DNA of 64,000 nt from Prochlorococcus sp. scB243_495L20 (GTDB lineage Bacteria > Cyanobacteriota > Cyanobacteriia > PCC-6307 > Cyanobiaceae), in the NCBI GenBank assembly GCA_000634215.1, contig JFLX01000001.1:248001-312000 (forward strand). The letters run 5' to 3'. Positions 8,284 through 16,539 of the stretch are shown piece by piece (the first letter of the stretch is position 1; every line of letters starts with the position of its first letter). The position numbers and the translations under genes were made by a program. The notes beneath the pieces were generated by a model. The model had not been told where the DNA came from, made no database searches, and saw only the letters and a program-made list of their open reading frames with translations.

Positions 8284-9549
8284 TTAAAGTTTTTTTATTG
8301 AATTAATAATTATAGAAGCAAGTTTTTTTGTAGCACCTTTATCGCCTCTCTCTTGGTTTAGATTATCCCTAATACTTTTTAATTGATCTCTATTTTTAAT
8401 AAGAAATAATACTTCTCTTGCAATTTTTGTTGTTGTAATATTACCTACTCTTTCAGGGACAATCATTCTTTTAGCTTTAATATTCGGCCAAGCAAAAAAC
8501 TTCTTTTTTTTAAAATAGAAATTTTTAATTATAAAAGTTAGAAATCTATTTATGAACGAAATTTTTCCAAGTACTCCAAAAATACCATCCCAAGCGTTCA
8601 TCATATTTAAATGTTGAGTTGGCAGAACAACTAACATTGGAAGACTAATTGCTGCTAACTCAGCAGTATTTGCTCCTACAGTTGTAATCGCAAGATCACA
8701 TTCTTTTAATATTTCATAGCAAGGATGTTTCTTAATTAAATAAATCTTTGTTTTTTTTGATGTTTCAATAACATAATCAAAACGAGAGTCTTTGAAGTTT
8801 TTAATTGTTTTGATTTTTGATGAGTAATATTTAGCAATTGGATTTTTGTTGCTTTGAAAAAATAAATATTCACTTTTATTAGTAGTTGGAGCAATGGGAA
8901 TTATAAAGTTTATATTTTGATTTTCTTTAGCGATATGATCAGCAACTTCTAAGAAGAAAGGAATTCCAATAGAAAGCTTTGCTTTCTTAGAACCAGGCAA
9001 CAATGCAATGTAGTGTTTTTCTTTATTTCTTAATGATATTTCGCTATTAAGTTTGATATCTGCCATCAAATCGCCAATGACTGTACATTTATATTTATAT
9101 TTTTTGGGTATTAACTCTTTTACTTTTACATTCATAGCAGCGATTTCATTCGTCCATTTAGGCCATCGTGAAACCCATTCAGCATATGTGATATTTAAAT
9201 AGCCTAATCTTTTAGCTAATAAAATGCTCCAAAATTGATCCCCACCAAGAAAAATAACCACTCCTTTTTTTGGCCAATCAGCAAAAGAATGTGGTTTTAT
9301 TAATAATTTCCAAAAACTTTTGGATTTTGTAATTAATTGGAATTTATTCCATGAATTTGCAACTAAAAATTCTTTACCAGTGGCATTTGGGCAAGGAACA
9401 AGAACTAACCTAAGAGTGAAATTTTGTTTATCCTCATCACATAGTGATTTATTTATTTTGTTTAGCTCATCCACTACAGGATTTACCCATGTAGTTAATT
9501 CCCCAGGACCATTGGAAATTATGACTACTGCAACAGATTTTTTTTTCAT
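8284..9549 (-). CDS. Lipid-A-disaccharide synthase-like (LpxB family) glycosyltransferase
   Basis: The protein is 421 aa when started at ATG 9549 (MKKKSVAVVIISNGPGE); an ATG at 9570 adds seven residues. The NGPGELTTWV opening, the LLPGSKKAKLSIGIPFFLEV motif near the middle and the late AITTVGANTAELAAISLPMLVVLPTQ match the LpxB/UDP-sugar glycosyltransferase fold. No lpxA, lpxC or lpxD gene is nearby. Cyanobacterial proteins of this type are often annotated as lipid-A-disaccharide synthase, but their substrate is unproven. The frame extends back into the upstream tRNA-Leu gene, and that extension is not coding. The gene begins 26 bases after the tRNA end and may be cotranscribed with it. Confidence 0.72.
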   Translation of the reverse strand: MKKKSVAVVIISNGPGELTTWVNPVVDELNKINKSLCDEDKQNFTLRLVLVPCPNATGKEFLVANSWNKFQLITKSKSFWKLLIKPHSFADWPKKGVVIFLGGDQFWSILLAKRLGYLNITYAEWVSRWPKWTNEIAAMNVKVKELIPKKYKYKCTVIGDLMADIKLNSEISLRNKEKHYIALLPGSKKAKLSIGIPFFLEVADHIAKENQNINFIIPIAPTTNKSEYLFFQSNKNPIAKYYSSKIKTIKNFKDSRFDYVIETSKKTKIYLIKKHPCYEILKECDLAITTVGANTAELAAISLPMLVVLPTQHLNMMNAWDGIFGVLGKISFINRFLTFIIKNFYFKKKKFFAWPNIKAKRMIVPERVGNITTTKIAREVLFLIKNRDQLKSIRDNLNQERGDKGATKKLASIIINSIKKL

Positions 9550-9574
9550 TGCAGTTAAACCAGAATACATTAAA

Positions 9575-9656
9575 TGCGGACGGCGAGACTTGAACTCGCA
9601 AGGCCGAAGCCACACGCTCCTTAGACGTGCGCGTCTACCAATTCCGCCACGTCCGC
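9575..9656 (-). tRNA. tRNA-Leu (anticodon AAG, reading CUU)
   Basis: The 82-nt minus-strand sequence folds as a class II tRNA. The acceptor stem is GCGGACG with CGTCCGC, the D-arm GCGGAATTGGTAGACGC matches bacterial tRNA-Leu exactly, the anticodon stem is CACGT/GCGTG, and the variable arm GGC-TTCG-GCC and T-arm GCGAG-TTCAAGT-CTCGC follow. The loop CTAAGGA places AAG (bases 9622-9620) at positions 34-36. CCA is not encoded. An unmodified or inosine A34 in a bacterial tRNA-Leu is unusual, because GAG is the common bacterial choice. Confidence 0.95.
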
Positions 9657-9917
9657 AAAGGGTTTTCAGCAACGGGGGGATGCTTAAACCTTAAAAATAT
9701 CATACATTATTGGCTGAAATAAGCATGTGGTTCGAAAAGAGTTTTTTTGAATATGGTGAATAATTTTTCTATTGCATAAAACAAATATTTATACATATAT
9801 AACGTTCTAGGTTGTATTGTAAAAAATGTCCTCTGATCATTAAAAAATTTTGTTAAGTACTTTGGCAAATAATTTTTTATTTTAAGTCATTTTCATTTCT
9901 TCAATTTAATTTTCATA

Positions 9918-11267
9918 ATGGTTGAAAAAGTTTTAATTGCTAATCGTGGAGAAATAGCTTTACGAATTGTCAGAAGTTGTAGAGAATTAGGTATTGCAAC
10001 CGTTGCAGTTTTTAGCACTGTAGATAAAAAAGCATTGCATGTTCAGCTTGCTGATGAGGCGGTTTGCGTTGGAGATTCATTAAGTAATAAGAGCTATTTA
10101 AATATTCCAAATATACTTGCTGCTGCTACGTCGAGAGGAGTTGATGCTATTCATCCTGGTTATGGATTTCTTGCGGAAAATGACAAATTTGCTGAGATGT
10201 GTAATGATCACGGCATAGTTTTTATTGGCCCATCTCCTAAAGCTATTAGATCTATGGGAGATAAATCTACGGCTAAAGAAACTATGGAAGCAGTTGGAGT
10301 TCCAACAGTACCTGGTAGTAAAGGCCTATTATCAAATGTTGATGAGGCTTATAAATTGGCAGATGATATTGGCTATCCGGTAATTATTAAAGCGACTGCT
10401 GGAGGAGGTGGAAGAGGTATGCGGTTGGTTGAAAACTCTGATAATCTCGAAAAAATGTTTAAAGCAGCTCAAGGTGAAGCAGAAGCAGCTTTTGGTAATG
10501 ATGGATTATATATGGAGAAATTTATTAAGAAGCCAAGACATGTAGAAATTCAAATTTTGGCTGATAGGTCGGGTAATGTTGTTCATTTAGGAGAGCGAGA
10601 TTGTTCAGTTCAAAGAAGACATCAGAAGTTGCTAGAAGAGTCTCCTAGTCCAGCAATTAACACTGAGCTAAGAAAAAAAATGGGGAACGCAGCTATCGCT
10701 GCTGCAAAAAGTATCGGCTACGAAGGAGCGGGGACAGTTGAATTTTTAGTTGATGATGATAATAATTTTTATTTTATGGAGATGAATACTAGGATTCAGG
10801 TTGAACATCCTGTTACTGAAATGGTTACAGGAGTTGATTTAATAGCTGAGCAAATTAAAATCGCAAGCGGAGCAAATTTGGAATTTAATCAAGATGATAT
10901 CCATTTAAACGGTCATGCTATTGAATGTAGGATCAATGCTGAAGATCCTTCTCACAATTTTCGACCATCACCTGGAAAAATAACTGGGTGGCTTCCTCCT
11001 GGTGGCCCTGGTGTAAGGGTGGATAGTCATGTTTATACAGGCTATGAAATACCTCCTTTTTATGACTCATTAATTGGTAAATTAATAGTGTGGGGCAAAG
11101 ACCGTAATACTGCAATTAAACGTATGAACAGGGCTTTAAATGAATGTGCAGTAACTGGTATTCCTACAACAATTAACTTTCATCTAACCTTACTGAATAA
11201 ATCTAAATTTAAGCAGGGCAAAATACATACTAAATACGTAGAAGAAGAATTATTGCCAAATTATTGA
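9918..11267 (+). CDS. accC: Acetyl-CoA carboxylase, biotin carboxylase subunit
   Basis: This 449-aa ATP-grasp enzyme carboxylates the biotin on AccB using bicarbonate and ATP, the first step of fatty-acid synthesis. The N-terminal domain begins [16 protein letters not shown]. The glycine-rich ATP lid GGGGRGMR lies near residues 162-169. The catalytic block [14 protein letters not shown] starts at residue 288, so E288, N290, R292 and E296 coincide with the E. coli numbering. Length equals E. coli AccC. ATG 9918 gives the canonical N-terminus. accB, accA and accD are not adjacent, as is usual in cyanobacteria. A 260-bp gap upstream probably holds its promoter. Confidence 0.97.
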   Translation: MVEKVLIANRGEIALRIVRSCRELGIATVAVFSTVDKKALHVQLADEAVCVGDSLSNKSYLNIPNILAAATSRGVDAIHPGYGFLAENDKFAEMCNDHGIVFIGPSPKAIRSMGDKSTAKETMEAVGVPTVPGSKGLLSNVDEAYKLADDIGYPVIIKATAGGGGRGMRLVENSDNLEKMFKAAQGEAEAAFGNDGLYMEKFIKKPRHVEIQILADRSGNVVHLGERDCSVQRRHQKLLEESPSPAINTELRKKMGNAAIAAAKSIGYEGAGTVEFLVDDDNNFYFMEMNTRIQVEHPVTEMVTGVDLIAEQIKIASGANLEFNQDDIHLNGHAIECRINAEDPSHNFRPSPGKITGWLPPGGPGVRVDSHVYTGYEIPPFYDSLIGKLIVWGKDRNTAIKRMNRALNECAVTGIPTTINFHLTLLNKSKFKQGKIHTKYVEEELLPNY

Positions 11268-11285
11268 GAATTAATTTAATGATTT

Positions 11286-11591
11286 CTATGAAATATGTGA
11301 ATGCAATGCAAGTTTTATAAGCCCTTGCTGACCGACTAAAATTTCTCTGAAAAAGCTTATAATTCCGATCCAAATTACAGGTCCAACATCAACGCCTCCA
11401 ATAGGCGGAATTAGTTTTCTTGTTAAATTAAGAATAGAGCTTGAGGGTAATGAAATTAATAACCATAAACCTTTACTTAAATCAATTTTTGGGTACCAAG
11501 TAAGTATTAATCTTATTAGAAAAACTAAAGTTAGATATGAAAGAGAAATTCCTAAACTAATATCTAAAATTTGAAGAGAGTCTACAAGCAA
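11286..11591 (-). CDS. YggT family (Ycf19-like) membrane protein
   Basis: The 101-aa protein has two membrane segments (about residues 13-35 and 68-90) separated by the family motif LTRKLIPPIGGVDVGPVIW, which is diagnostic of YggT/Ycf19. Family members are implicated in thylakoid biogenesis or nucleoid organisation and in cytochrome c assembly in plastids (CCB3). The start is TTG at 11591; no ATG or GTG fits before the first helix. It converges on accC with an 18-bp gap and diverges from psbX. Confidence 0.8.
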   Translation of the reverse strand: MLVDSLQILDISLGISLSYLTLVFLIRLILTWYPKIDLSKGLWLLISLPSSSILNLTRKLIPPIGGVDVGPVIWIGIISFFREILVGQQGLIKLALHSHIS

Positions 11592-11650
11592 GGAAATAAC
11601 AATTATTTAATTCATCTTAATAAATAACCCAGTAAAACGTATTTAATTCG

Positions 11651-11660
11651 TATTATAAAT
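11651..11660 (+). promoter_or_regulatory. Candidate -10 region for psbX
   Basis: TATTATAAAT lies about 22 bases before the psbX start in an AT-rich 90-bp divergent gap. The distance would leave a short leader. No -35 hexamer is evident. Confidence 0.3.
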
Positions 11661-11681
11661 TGAGAATTTAATATTTAAAAA

Positions 11682-11867
11682 GTGTTTCAAATCTCAAATT
11701 TATTACTAGCCGCAGATTTTTCTGCTGAAGTTGCAAATAATTCCGCGGTTGGAATGATAGGTAGTTTTATTGCCGCAGCCCTACTTATCGTTATTCCAGC
11801 CACTGCATTTTTGATTTTTGTCAGCCAGAAAGATTCCCTCGAACGTACTTCTACTGGAAGACGCTAG
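11682..11867 (+). CDS. psbX: Photosystem II protein PsbX
   Basis: This 61-aa single-helix subunit sits at the periphery of photosystem II near the QB site and supports plastoquinone exchange. The sequence has a short N-terminal region [15 protein letters not shown], one transmembrane helix ([25 protein letters not shown]) and the cytoplasmic tail [13 protein letters not shown], the marine picocyanobacterial PsbX pattern. Translation starts at GTG 11682. It is followed 79 bases later by ycf66 on the same strand. Confidence 0.9.
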   Translation: MFQISNLLLAADFSAEVANNSAVGMIGSFIAAALLIVIPATAFLIFVSQKDSLERTSTGRR

Positions 11868-11946
11868 TTTTTGTAAAAGTTTTCAGTACACTATATATAT
11901 AGGGAATATAAGTAACCCTTTAAAAAATAGATTTTGGAGAAAGAAT

Positions 11947-12876
11947 GTGGTCAATGCTAGTCTCAATTGGGCCAGTATTGTTGGTATAGTTCTCGCGGTA
12001 TGTGGAGGAGGCCTTTATTTTTTGAGGTCCTTTAAACCAGCCTTGGCGAGGGATTATGATGTTTTCTTCGCAGCAATTGGACTTTTGTGCGGGGGAATAT
12101 TATTTTTTCAAGGTTGGAGGTTAGATCCTATCCTTCAGTTTGGTCAGTTTTTGTTAGCAGGAACTACAGTTTTTTTCGCATATGAAAGTGTGCGATTGAG
12201 GGGAGTTGCTACTGATCAAGCTAGAAGGTCATCTTATTTTGATGATGAACCTATTTCTGATTTTCCTAGAAATCCTAGAGGCCGATTTAATGAGGATTAT
12301 GATAGGTTTGAAGAATCTGAAAGACCATCCAGAAGATTTAAACCTCAAGAAGATGAATTTGAAGAAGACTATACGGAGGGGAGATCGCCTAGGAGGAACG
12401 TATCAAGAGCTATACCTTCTGCTGCAGCAAGTAGAAGTAGGCAATCTAATAGGGAAATAAGTCAGTTTGACAATGACGAACCTATAAGAAGGAGAAGACA
12501 GACTTCTGAAGATAGAAATAGTAAACAATCAGAAATAAATAACTTTGGTGAGAGGAGAAATTTATCTCGTGATGAAGTTAAAACAGGGTCAAGACCTAGA
12601 ATGAATCGTTCAGTATCTAGACGCGATATTAGCTCTGCTTCTAGTGAATCTTCTCCATTAAGAAAGAAACCTAGTAGATCTCCTATTAGGCAGCAAACTT
12701 CAACAGCTCAAGTAGAAGATGCTTCATTTAAAGATGCTAATCAAGTTAAAAAACCACGTGAGACTCGTAGAGTAAGCTCTTCAGCTAGATCAAGTTCAAA
12801 AAATCAAAATAGCAGATATAACGTTGGAACAAATAAGAAGAAACCAAGAGATAACAGTTCTAGATTTGATGATTAA
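11947..12876 (+). CDS. ycf66: Ycf66 family protein with long basic Arg/Ser-rich tail
   Basis: This 309-aa protein has an N-terminal Ycf66 membrane domain (about residues 1-85), with helices around SIVGIVLAVCGGGLYFL, FFAAIGLLCGGILFF and LLAGTTVFFAYESV. The start is GTG 11947, supported by a GGAG at 11936-11939 spaced 7 bases. A longer frame upstream would overlap psbX and is not coding. The C-terminal 220 residues are low-complexity, rich in Arg, Ser, Asp and Glu, and probably disordered. Ycf66 is conserved in cyanobacteria and some plastids with unknown function. It converges on an HLIP gene with no gap. Confidence 0.85.
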   Translation: MVNASLNWASIVGIVLAVCGGGLYFLRSFKPALARDYDVFFAAIGLLCGGILFFQGWRLDPILQFGQFLLAGTTVFFAYESVRLRGVATDQARRSSYFDDEPISDFPRNPRGRFNEDYDRFEESERPSRRFKPQEDEFEEDYTEGRSPRRNVSRAIPSAAASRSRQSNREISQFDNDEPIRRRRQTSEDRNSKQSEINNFGERRNLSRDEVKTGSRPRMNRSVSRRDISSASSESSPLRKKPSRSPIRQQTSTAQVEDASFKDANQVKKPRETRRVSSSARSSSKNQNSRYNVGTNKKKPRDNSSRFDD

Positions 12877-13152
12877 TTATAAGATTCCTGACCATTTTAA
12901 AAATGATTGTTTACTGATTAATTCAATTAATATTATTGCAAGGAAGCCAATCATTGCAAATCTTCCATTAGTTATTTCAGAATAGCTACTCCATCCAAAT
13001 TTATATTCATCTTTGATTTCTATAGATTTTTCATCTAATTTATTGTCTCCAATTTGTTCATTGATGTAATTCGGATCTTTATCCTGTTCTATCAAACTCT
13101 CATTCTCTAAATTAGTGACTTCTGAGTTAGTTTGTTCTTCTTTAGAATTCAT
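12877..13152 (-). CDS. High-light-inducible protein (HLIP) with acidic N-terminal extension
   Basis: The 91-aa protein ends in a one-helix chlorophyll-binding domain (about residues 52-91): WSSYSEITNGRFAMIGFLAIILIELISK, containing the E-x-x-N-G-R-x-A-M signature. HLIPs protect photosystems and bind chlorophyll and carotenoids during assembly or high light. The first 50 residues are acidic and Asn-rich (EEQTNSEVTNLENESLIEQD) and are not part of the fold. It lies 8 bases downstream of the ABC transporter on the same strand, so both may be cotranscribed. Confidence 0.88.
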   Translation of the reverse strand: MNSKEEQTNSEVTNLENESLIEQDKDPNYINEQIGDNKLDEKSIEIKDEYKFGWSSYSEITNGRFAMIGFLAIILIELISKQSFLKWSGIL

Positions 13153-13160
13153 TTTTTTTG

Positions 13161-15146
13161 TTAATCTTTAAAATTATACTTATCAGAAGTCAATAATTTC
13201 CAGTCACCTTGTCCATTTAATTCTAAAATGTTCTCGTGAAACTCTTTTAAGCTAGGTCTATGTCCAACACTAATAAGAGAAAGTTCTCGTTCCTTTAGTA
13301 AACTATATAGTTTTTTCTCAGTGTTAATATCTAAAGCACTTGTTGCTTCATCAAGTACTGCAAATCTTGGAGAATTTAGTAAGAGTCTTGCAAAAGCCAA
13401 TCTTTGTTGTTCGCCTAAGGAAAGAATTCGTGGCCAATCTTGTTTGATATCAAGATTAGGATACCGATCTACTAAGGTTTTTAAATTTACTTCATGAAGT
13501 ACAGAAGTAAGATGTTCGTCGCTAAATTTCTTAACTTCTGTGGGATAACATAATTGTTCCCTTAAAGAACCAAGTAACATATATGGTTTTTGAGGAATGA
13601 ATAATAATTCCCCAATTTTTGGTTTTTTAATTAATCCCTGATCAGGTTCCCATAAACCACTAATCATTCTTAGTAAAGATGTTTTCCCGCACCCAGATGG
13701 TCCTACAACCAAAACTGATTGGTTATTGTCGATGCTCAAATTTAAATTTTTAATTATTGTTTTATTTGATCCTGGGGGGCAAAGGTCAGCATTATTGATA
13801 AGAATTGAGGGGTAATCTGAAATAACGTTTTGATTGCTTGTCGGGTTGGTTTGGCTAATGGATTCAACTTTTGATTGGAATCCTTCTAATCTGCCAATAC
13901 CAGCAGTAAATTTTGCTAGTTCTTCGATTTGATTAACAATGAAAAATAACGAACCTTCCACCATTCCAAATGCAAAGCTTGCCTGAATAAAGCGTCCATA
14001 ATCAATATCACCTTTAAAGTAAGGGATTGCCATTATTAAGTATGGAAAGAAATTTCCAGCATAATTAATGGATCTTCTCATGACGTCTATTATTACTCTC
14101 CATATAATCAGTAAATTAAAGTTTCTCACCACTTCTCCTAAGCGTCTTTCAGTTTCACTTCGCTCAGGATTTTCCCCAGAGTAAAAGGCTATTGATTCAG
14201 CATTATCTCTAATATGTACTAAGCCATATCGAAAATCTGCTTCATATCTTAGTTGATCAAAGTCAATCTTTACAAGATTTTTTCCAGCAATTAAAAGAAT
14301 AGAAGTTGCAAATGCAGCGTAACCAAATAAAGAAAAAGTAAGTGTTGTACTAATACTCCATAAAATAAGAATATTAAGTGAAAATGTTAGTAGTGCATCA
14401 AAAATACCTAATGTGAAAGAGAGACTTTGCCCGGTAAAGGCTCTGGTATCATCTGTGATTCTTTGATCAGGATTATCTACATCGGTTTGTTCTTCATCAT
14501 TGGGATTTAACTGGTAATAAGCTTTATTTGTCATATAATCTTTGACTAAACTTTTTGAAAGCCATTCTCTCCAAATTATTCCTAACTTATATGTAAAAAA
14601 TATTTGGGAAACACGTATTGGTAGAGCCACAGCGAAACAACAAGCGTAAATTCCCAATATCCGATAAAACCCATCTTCCTGTTTTTCTACTAATGCATTT
14701 GTTAAATCTCTCGCAATGAATCCAATACCTGCGTTTATTCCGTTTACAGCTAAAAGCATTAATACAATTATTGCAAGGAATAACCAATGCAACCATCTAC
14801 GGTTTTTTAATTGACGTCTTAAGCTAAAAAAGCTTCCTGATCCAATTAGAAATAAGGCAGAGAAAAGCAATCCCCAGTTACCAGCCCATATTGAATTGAC
14901 AGTACTTACTACACCTCCAAAATACTTTTCAAGAAAAATAGGTTGAAAACTTTCAAAAAAACTTATTATTCCTGTAAGACCAACAAGTACTACTCCACCA
15001 ACGCAAAATAAAAGAGAAATCAAAAGCCATATGAATTGAAATCCATTACATTGATCTATGGGAAGAAAAAACGGCTGAGATAACTTCCTTAATTTTTGTA
15101 ATTGGTACAGTATTTTGGATTTATTTTTAACTGCTTTATTCATCAC
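13161..15146 (-). CDS. SbmA/BacA-type ABC transporter, fused permease and ATPase (YddA family)
   Basis: This 661-aa protein joins a membrane domain with about six helices (residues 35-400) to a C-terminal ATPase. Walker A is GPSGCGKTS, the signature is LSLGEQQRLA and Walker B is FAVLDEATSAL. The membrane domain, with FIARDLTNALVEKQEDGFYR, matches the COG4178 exporter/importer group related to SbmA/BacA and the vitamin B12 transporter BacA of mycobacteria. Substrates of cyanobacterial members are unknown. It probably acts as a homodimer. An alternative start is ATG 15143. It leads the HLIP gene 8 bases downstream. Confidence 0.85.
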   Translation of the reverse strand: MMNKAVKNKSKILYQLQKLRKLSQPFFLPIDQCNGFQFIWLLISLLFCVGGVVLVGLTGIISFFESFQPIFLEKYFGGVVSTVNSIWAGNWGLLFSALFLIGSGSFFSLRRQLKNRRWLHWLFLAIIVLMLLAVNGINAGIGFIARDLTNALVEKQEDGFYRILGIYACCFAVALPIRVSQIFFTYKLGIIWREWLSKSLVKDYMTNKAYYQLNPNDEEQTDVDNPDQRITDDTRAFTGQSLSFTLGIFDALLTFSLNILILWSISTTLTFSLFGYAAFATSILLIAGKNLVKIDFDQLRYEADFRYGLVHIRDNAESIAFYSGENPERSETERRLGEVVRNFNLLIIWRVIIDVMRRSINYAGNFFPYLIMAIPYFKGDIDYGRFIQASFAFGMVEGSLFFIVNQIEELAKFTAGIGRLEGFQSKVESISQTNPTSNQNVISDYPSILINNADLCPPGSNKTIIKNLNLSIDNNQSVLVVGPSGCGKTSLLRMISGLWEPDQGLIKKPKIGELLFIPQKPYMLLGSLREQLCYPTEVKKFSDEHLTSVLHEVNLKTLVDRYPNLDIKQDWPRILSLGEQQRLAFARLLLNSPRFAVLDEATSALDINTEKKLYSLLKERELSLISVGHRPSLKEFHENILELNGQGDWKLLTSDKYNFKD

Positions 15147-15185
15147 TCGACTAGTTTTATAAGGTAAATTATAACTTTAAGCAGT

Positions 15186-15464
15186 CTATTGACCAAAGCC
15201 AATAAATGAAAGTGCCCAGTCAGGTAAATTTAAGTAATTCAAGATTGTCATATCAAATTTATGAACTTTTGGAAAAGATTTATCTAATACCCACCATAAA
15301 AGAAAAGGTAGATTAAATAATATTTGTAATTGCCATTTATAAGTTAAAACTCTCCAAATTTTAATTAACTTAGTTTTGAGTGAATCGTCTAGCTCTTCCC
15401 AATTTTTTGATATTAAATTGAATAGATTTTTGGATTCTGTATTTAAGGAATCTGGTGTATTCAT
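15186..15464 (-). CDS. Conserved hypothetical protein, 92 aa
   Basis: The protein has a charged N-terminal half (SKNLFNLISKNWEELDDSLKTKLIKIW), a Trp-rich hydrophobic segment (LQILFNLPFLLWWVLDKS) that may be a membrane or amphipathic helix, and a C-terminal LNLPDWALSFIGFGQ. I do not recognise the family. It lies between the ABC transporter and the HIT gene on the same strand, with gaps of about 40 bases on both sides. Codon use and composition match the neighbours, so it is very likely a real gene. Confidence 0.65.
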   Translation of the reverse strand: MNTPDSLNTESKNLFNLISKNWEELDDSLKTKLIKIWRVLTYKWQLQILFNLPFLLWWVLDKSFPKVHKFDMTILNYLNLPDWALSFIGFGQ

Positions 15465-15510
15465 TTTGTTTTTACTTATTTATAGCCCATAATCATTTCT
15501 TTCGAGAGTT

Positions 15511-15852
15511 TTAACCTGGGGGCCAATTCATTTTTCTTCCAGATAAAAAATGAATATGTAAATGAAAAACTGTTTGTCCCGATTCAGCTCCAGTATTAAT
15601 TACTGTTCTCCAATTAGTTAAATTTTTTGATTTAGCTATTTTGCTACCAACAAAAAGTAAATGCCCTAATAAATTTGAATCTTTTTCAATACAATCTAAT
15701 AGATTAATAATTGGCTTTTTTGGAATCACTAAAAAATGGACTGGTGCTTGCGCTTGGATATCATTAAACGCAATACAAAAGTCATCTTCATAAAGCTTAT
15801 CGCAGGGTATTTCTTCATTAATTATTTTTTGAAATATTGTAGTTTCAGTCAT
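15511..15852 (-). CDS. HIT family protein (HINT type)
   Basis: This 113-aa nucleotide phosphoramidase-like protein carries the histidine triad as HLHIH at residues 97-101 and ends in the HINT-typical GRKMNWPPG. The N-terminus TIFQKIINEEIPCDKLYEDD and the core QAQAPVHFLVIPKKPI are also canonical. HINT proteins hydrolyse AMP-lysine or AMP-phosphoramidates; the physiological substrate is usually unknown. The start lies 4 bases after the peptide deformylase stop, suggesting translational coupling. Confidence 0.92.
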   Translation of the reverse strand: MTETTIFQKIINEEIPCDKLYEDDFCIAFNDIQAQAPVHFLVIPKKPIINLLDCIEKDSNLLGHLLFVGSKIAKSKNLTNWRTVINTGAESGQTVFHLHIHFLSGRKMNWPPG

Positions 15853-15856
15853 TAGA

Positions 15857-16462
15857 TTAATTAATAGAAATCACGTCTTTTTCGTTAAAGCCTTCCTTTA
15901 TAAGTTCTTTATTCAAATCATCTTTTGATGTAACTCTATCAACAAATAATATTCCTTTTAAGTGATCCATTTCGTGTTGAATACACCTCGCCAGAAGTCC
16001 ATCTGCTTTCATTTTACGTGGTCTTCCCATTTCATCTCTAAATTTTAATTTAATAGTTGATGGTCTTACTACATTCAAATATATGCCAGGTATACTCAAG
16101 CAGCCTTCTTCGTATGAATTAAGGGTTGTTCCAAAGTCTGTAATTTCTGGATTGATTAATATTAGAGGTTCTGCTGCTGAATCTTCAAAATTTACATCTA
16201 TGACAAGAAGCTCTTTGTTGATACCAATTTGAGGAGCGGCAAGTCCAATCCCTTTAGCTGCATACATGCTTTGAAGCATTTCTCTGGCAAGTTTTCTAAT
16301 TGATTCGTCAACCTTAGTTATTCTTTTGGAATTTTGTCTTAATACATCATCACCAAGTTTATGAATGTCTAAAGATGGTTTACCTGTTTGTTCTTTTGCA
16401 ATTTTTTCTGAGCTTCCATTTGTTCTTGACTTTTTTGCAAGTTGTGAAAAATGGTTTGCCAC
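15857..16462 (-). CDS. def: Peptide deformylase
   Basis: This 201-aa metalloenzyme removes the formyl group from nascent N-formyl-methionine. All three family motifs are present: GIGLAAPQIG at residues 71-80, EEGCLSIPG with metal ligand C121, and QHEMDHLKG with ligands H163 and H167 and catalytic E164. A 30-residue basic extension precedes the fold, as in plastid and cyanobacterial PDF1B types. It heads a likely def-HIT transcript on the minus strand and diverges from the S9 peptidase gene. Confidence 0.96.
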   Translation of the reverse strand: MANHFSQLAKKSRTNGSSEKIAKEQTGKPSLDIHKLGDDVLRQNSKRITKVDESIRKLAREMLQSMYAAKGIGLAAPQIGINKELLVIDVNFEDSAAEPLILINPEITDFGTTLNSYEEGCLSIPGIYLNVVRPSTIKLKFRDEMGRPRKMKADGLLARCIQHEMDHLKGILFVDRVTSKDDLNKELIKEGFNEKDVISIN

Positions 16463-16539
16463 GTTAAAAAAGTTTTTAATTAAGAGTTTAGCTATAAAAA
16501 TATTAGCACTTTAATTTACTTTCTTTATAGTTTTTTTAA

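Noticed and set aside
9550-9672. N-terminal extension of the LpxB-like frame through the tRNA
   Set aside because: The residues are the translated tRNA gene; coding starts at 9549 or 9570.
9320-9694. 124-aa plus-strand frame covering tRNA-Leu
   Set aside because: It is antisense to the LpxB-like gene start and the tRNA; a shadow frame with tRNA-derived residues.
11818-11946. N-terminal extension of the Ycf66 frame into psbX
   Set aside because: The extension lacks a start signal and overlaps PsbX coding; GTG 11947 has a Shine-Dalgarno sequence at the right spacing.
12206-12460. 84-aa frame inside the Ycf66 tail
   Set aside because: Overlaps the real reading frame in a low-complexity region; no independent start signal.
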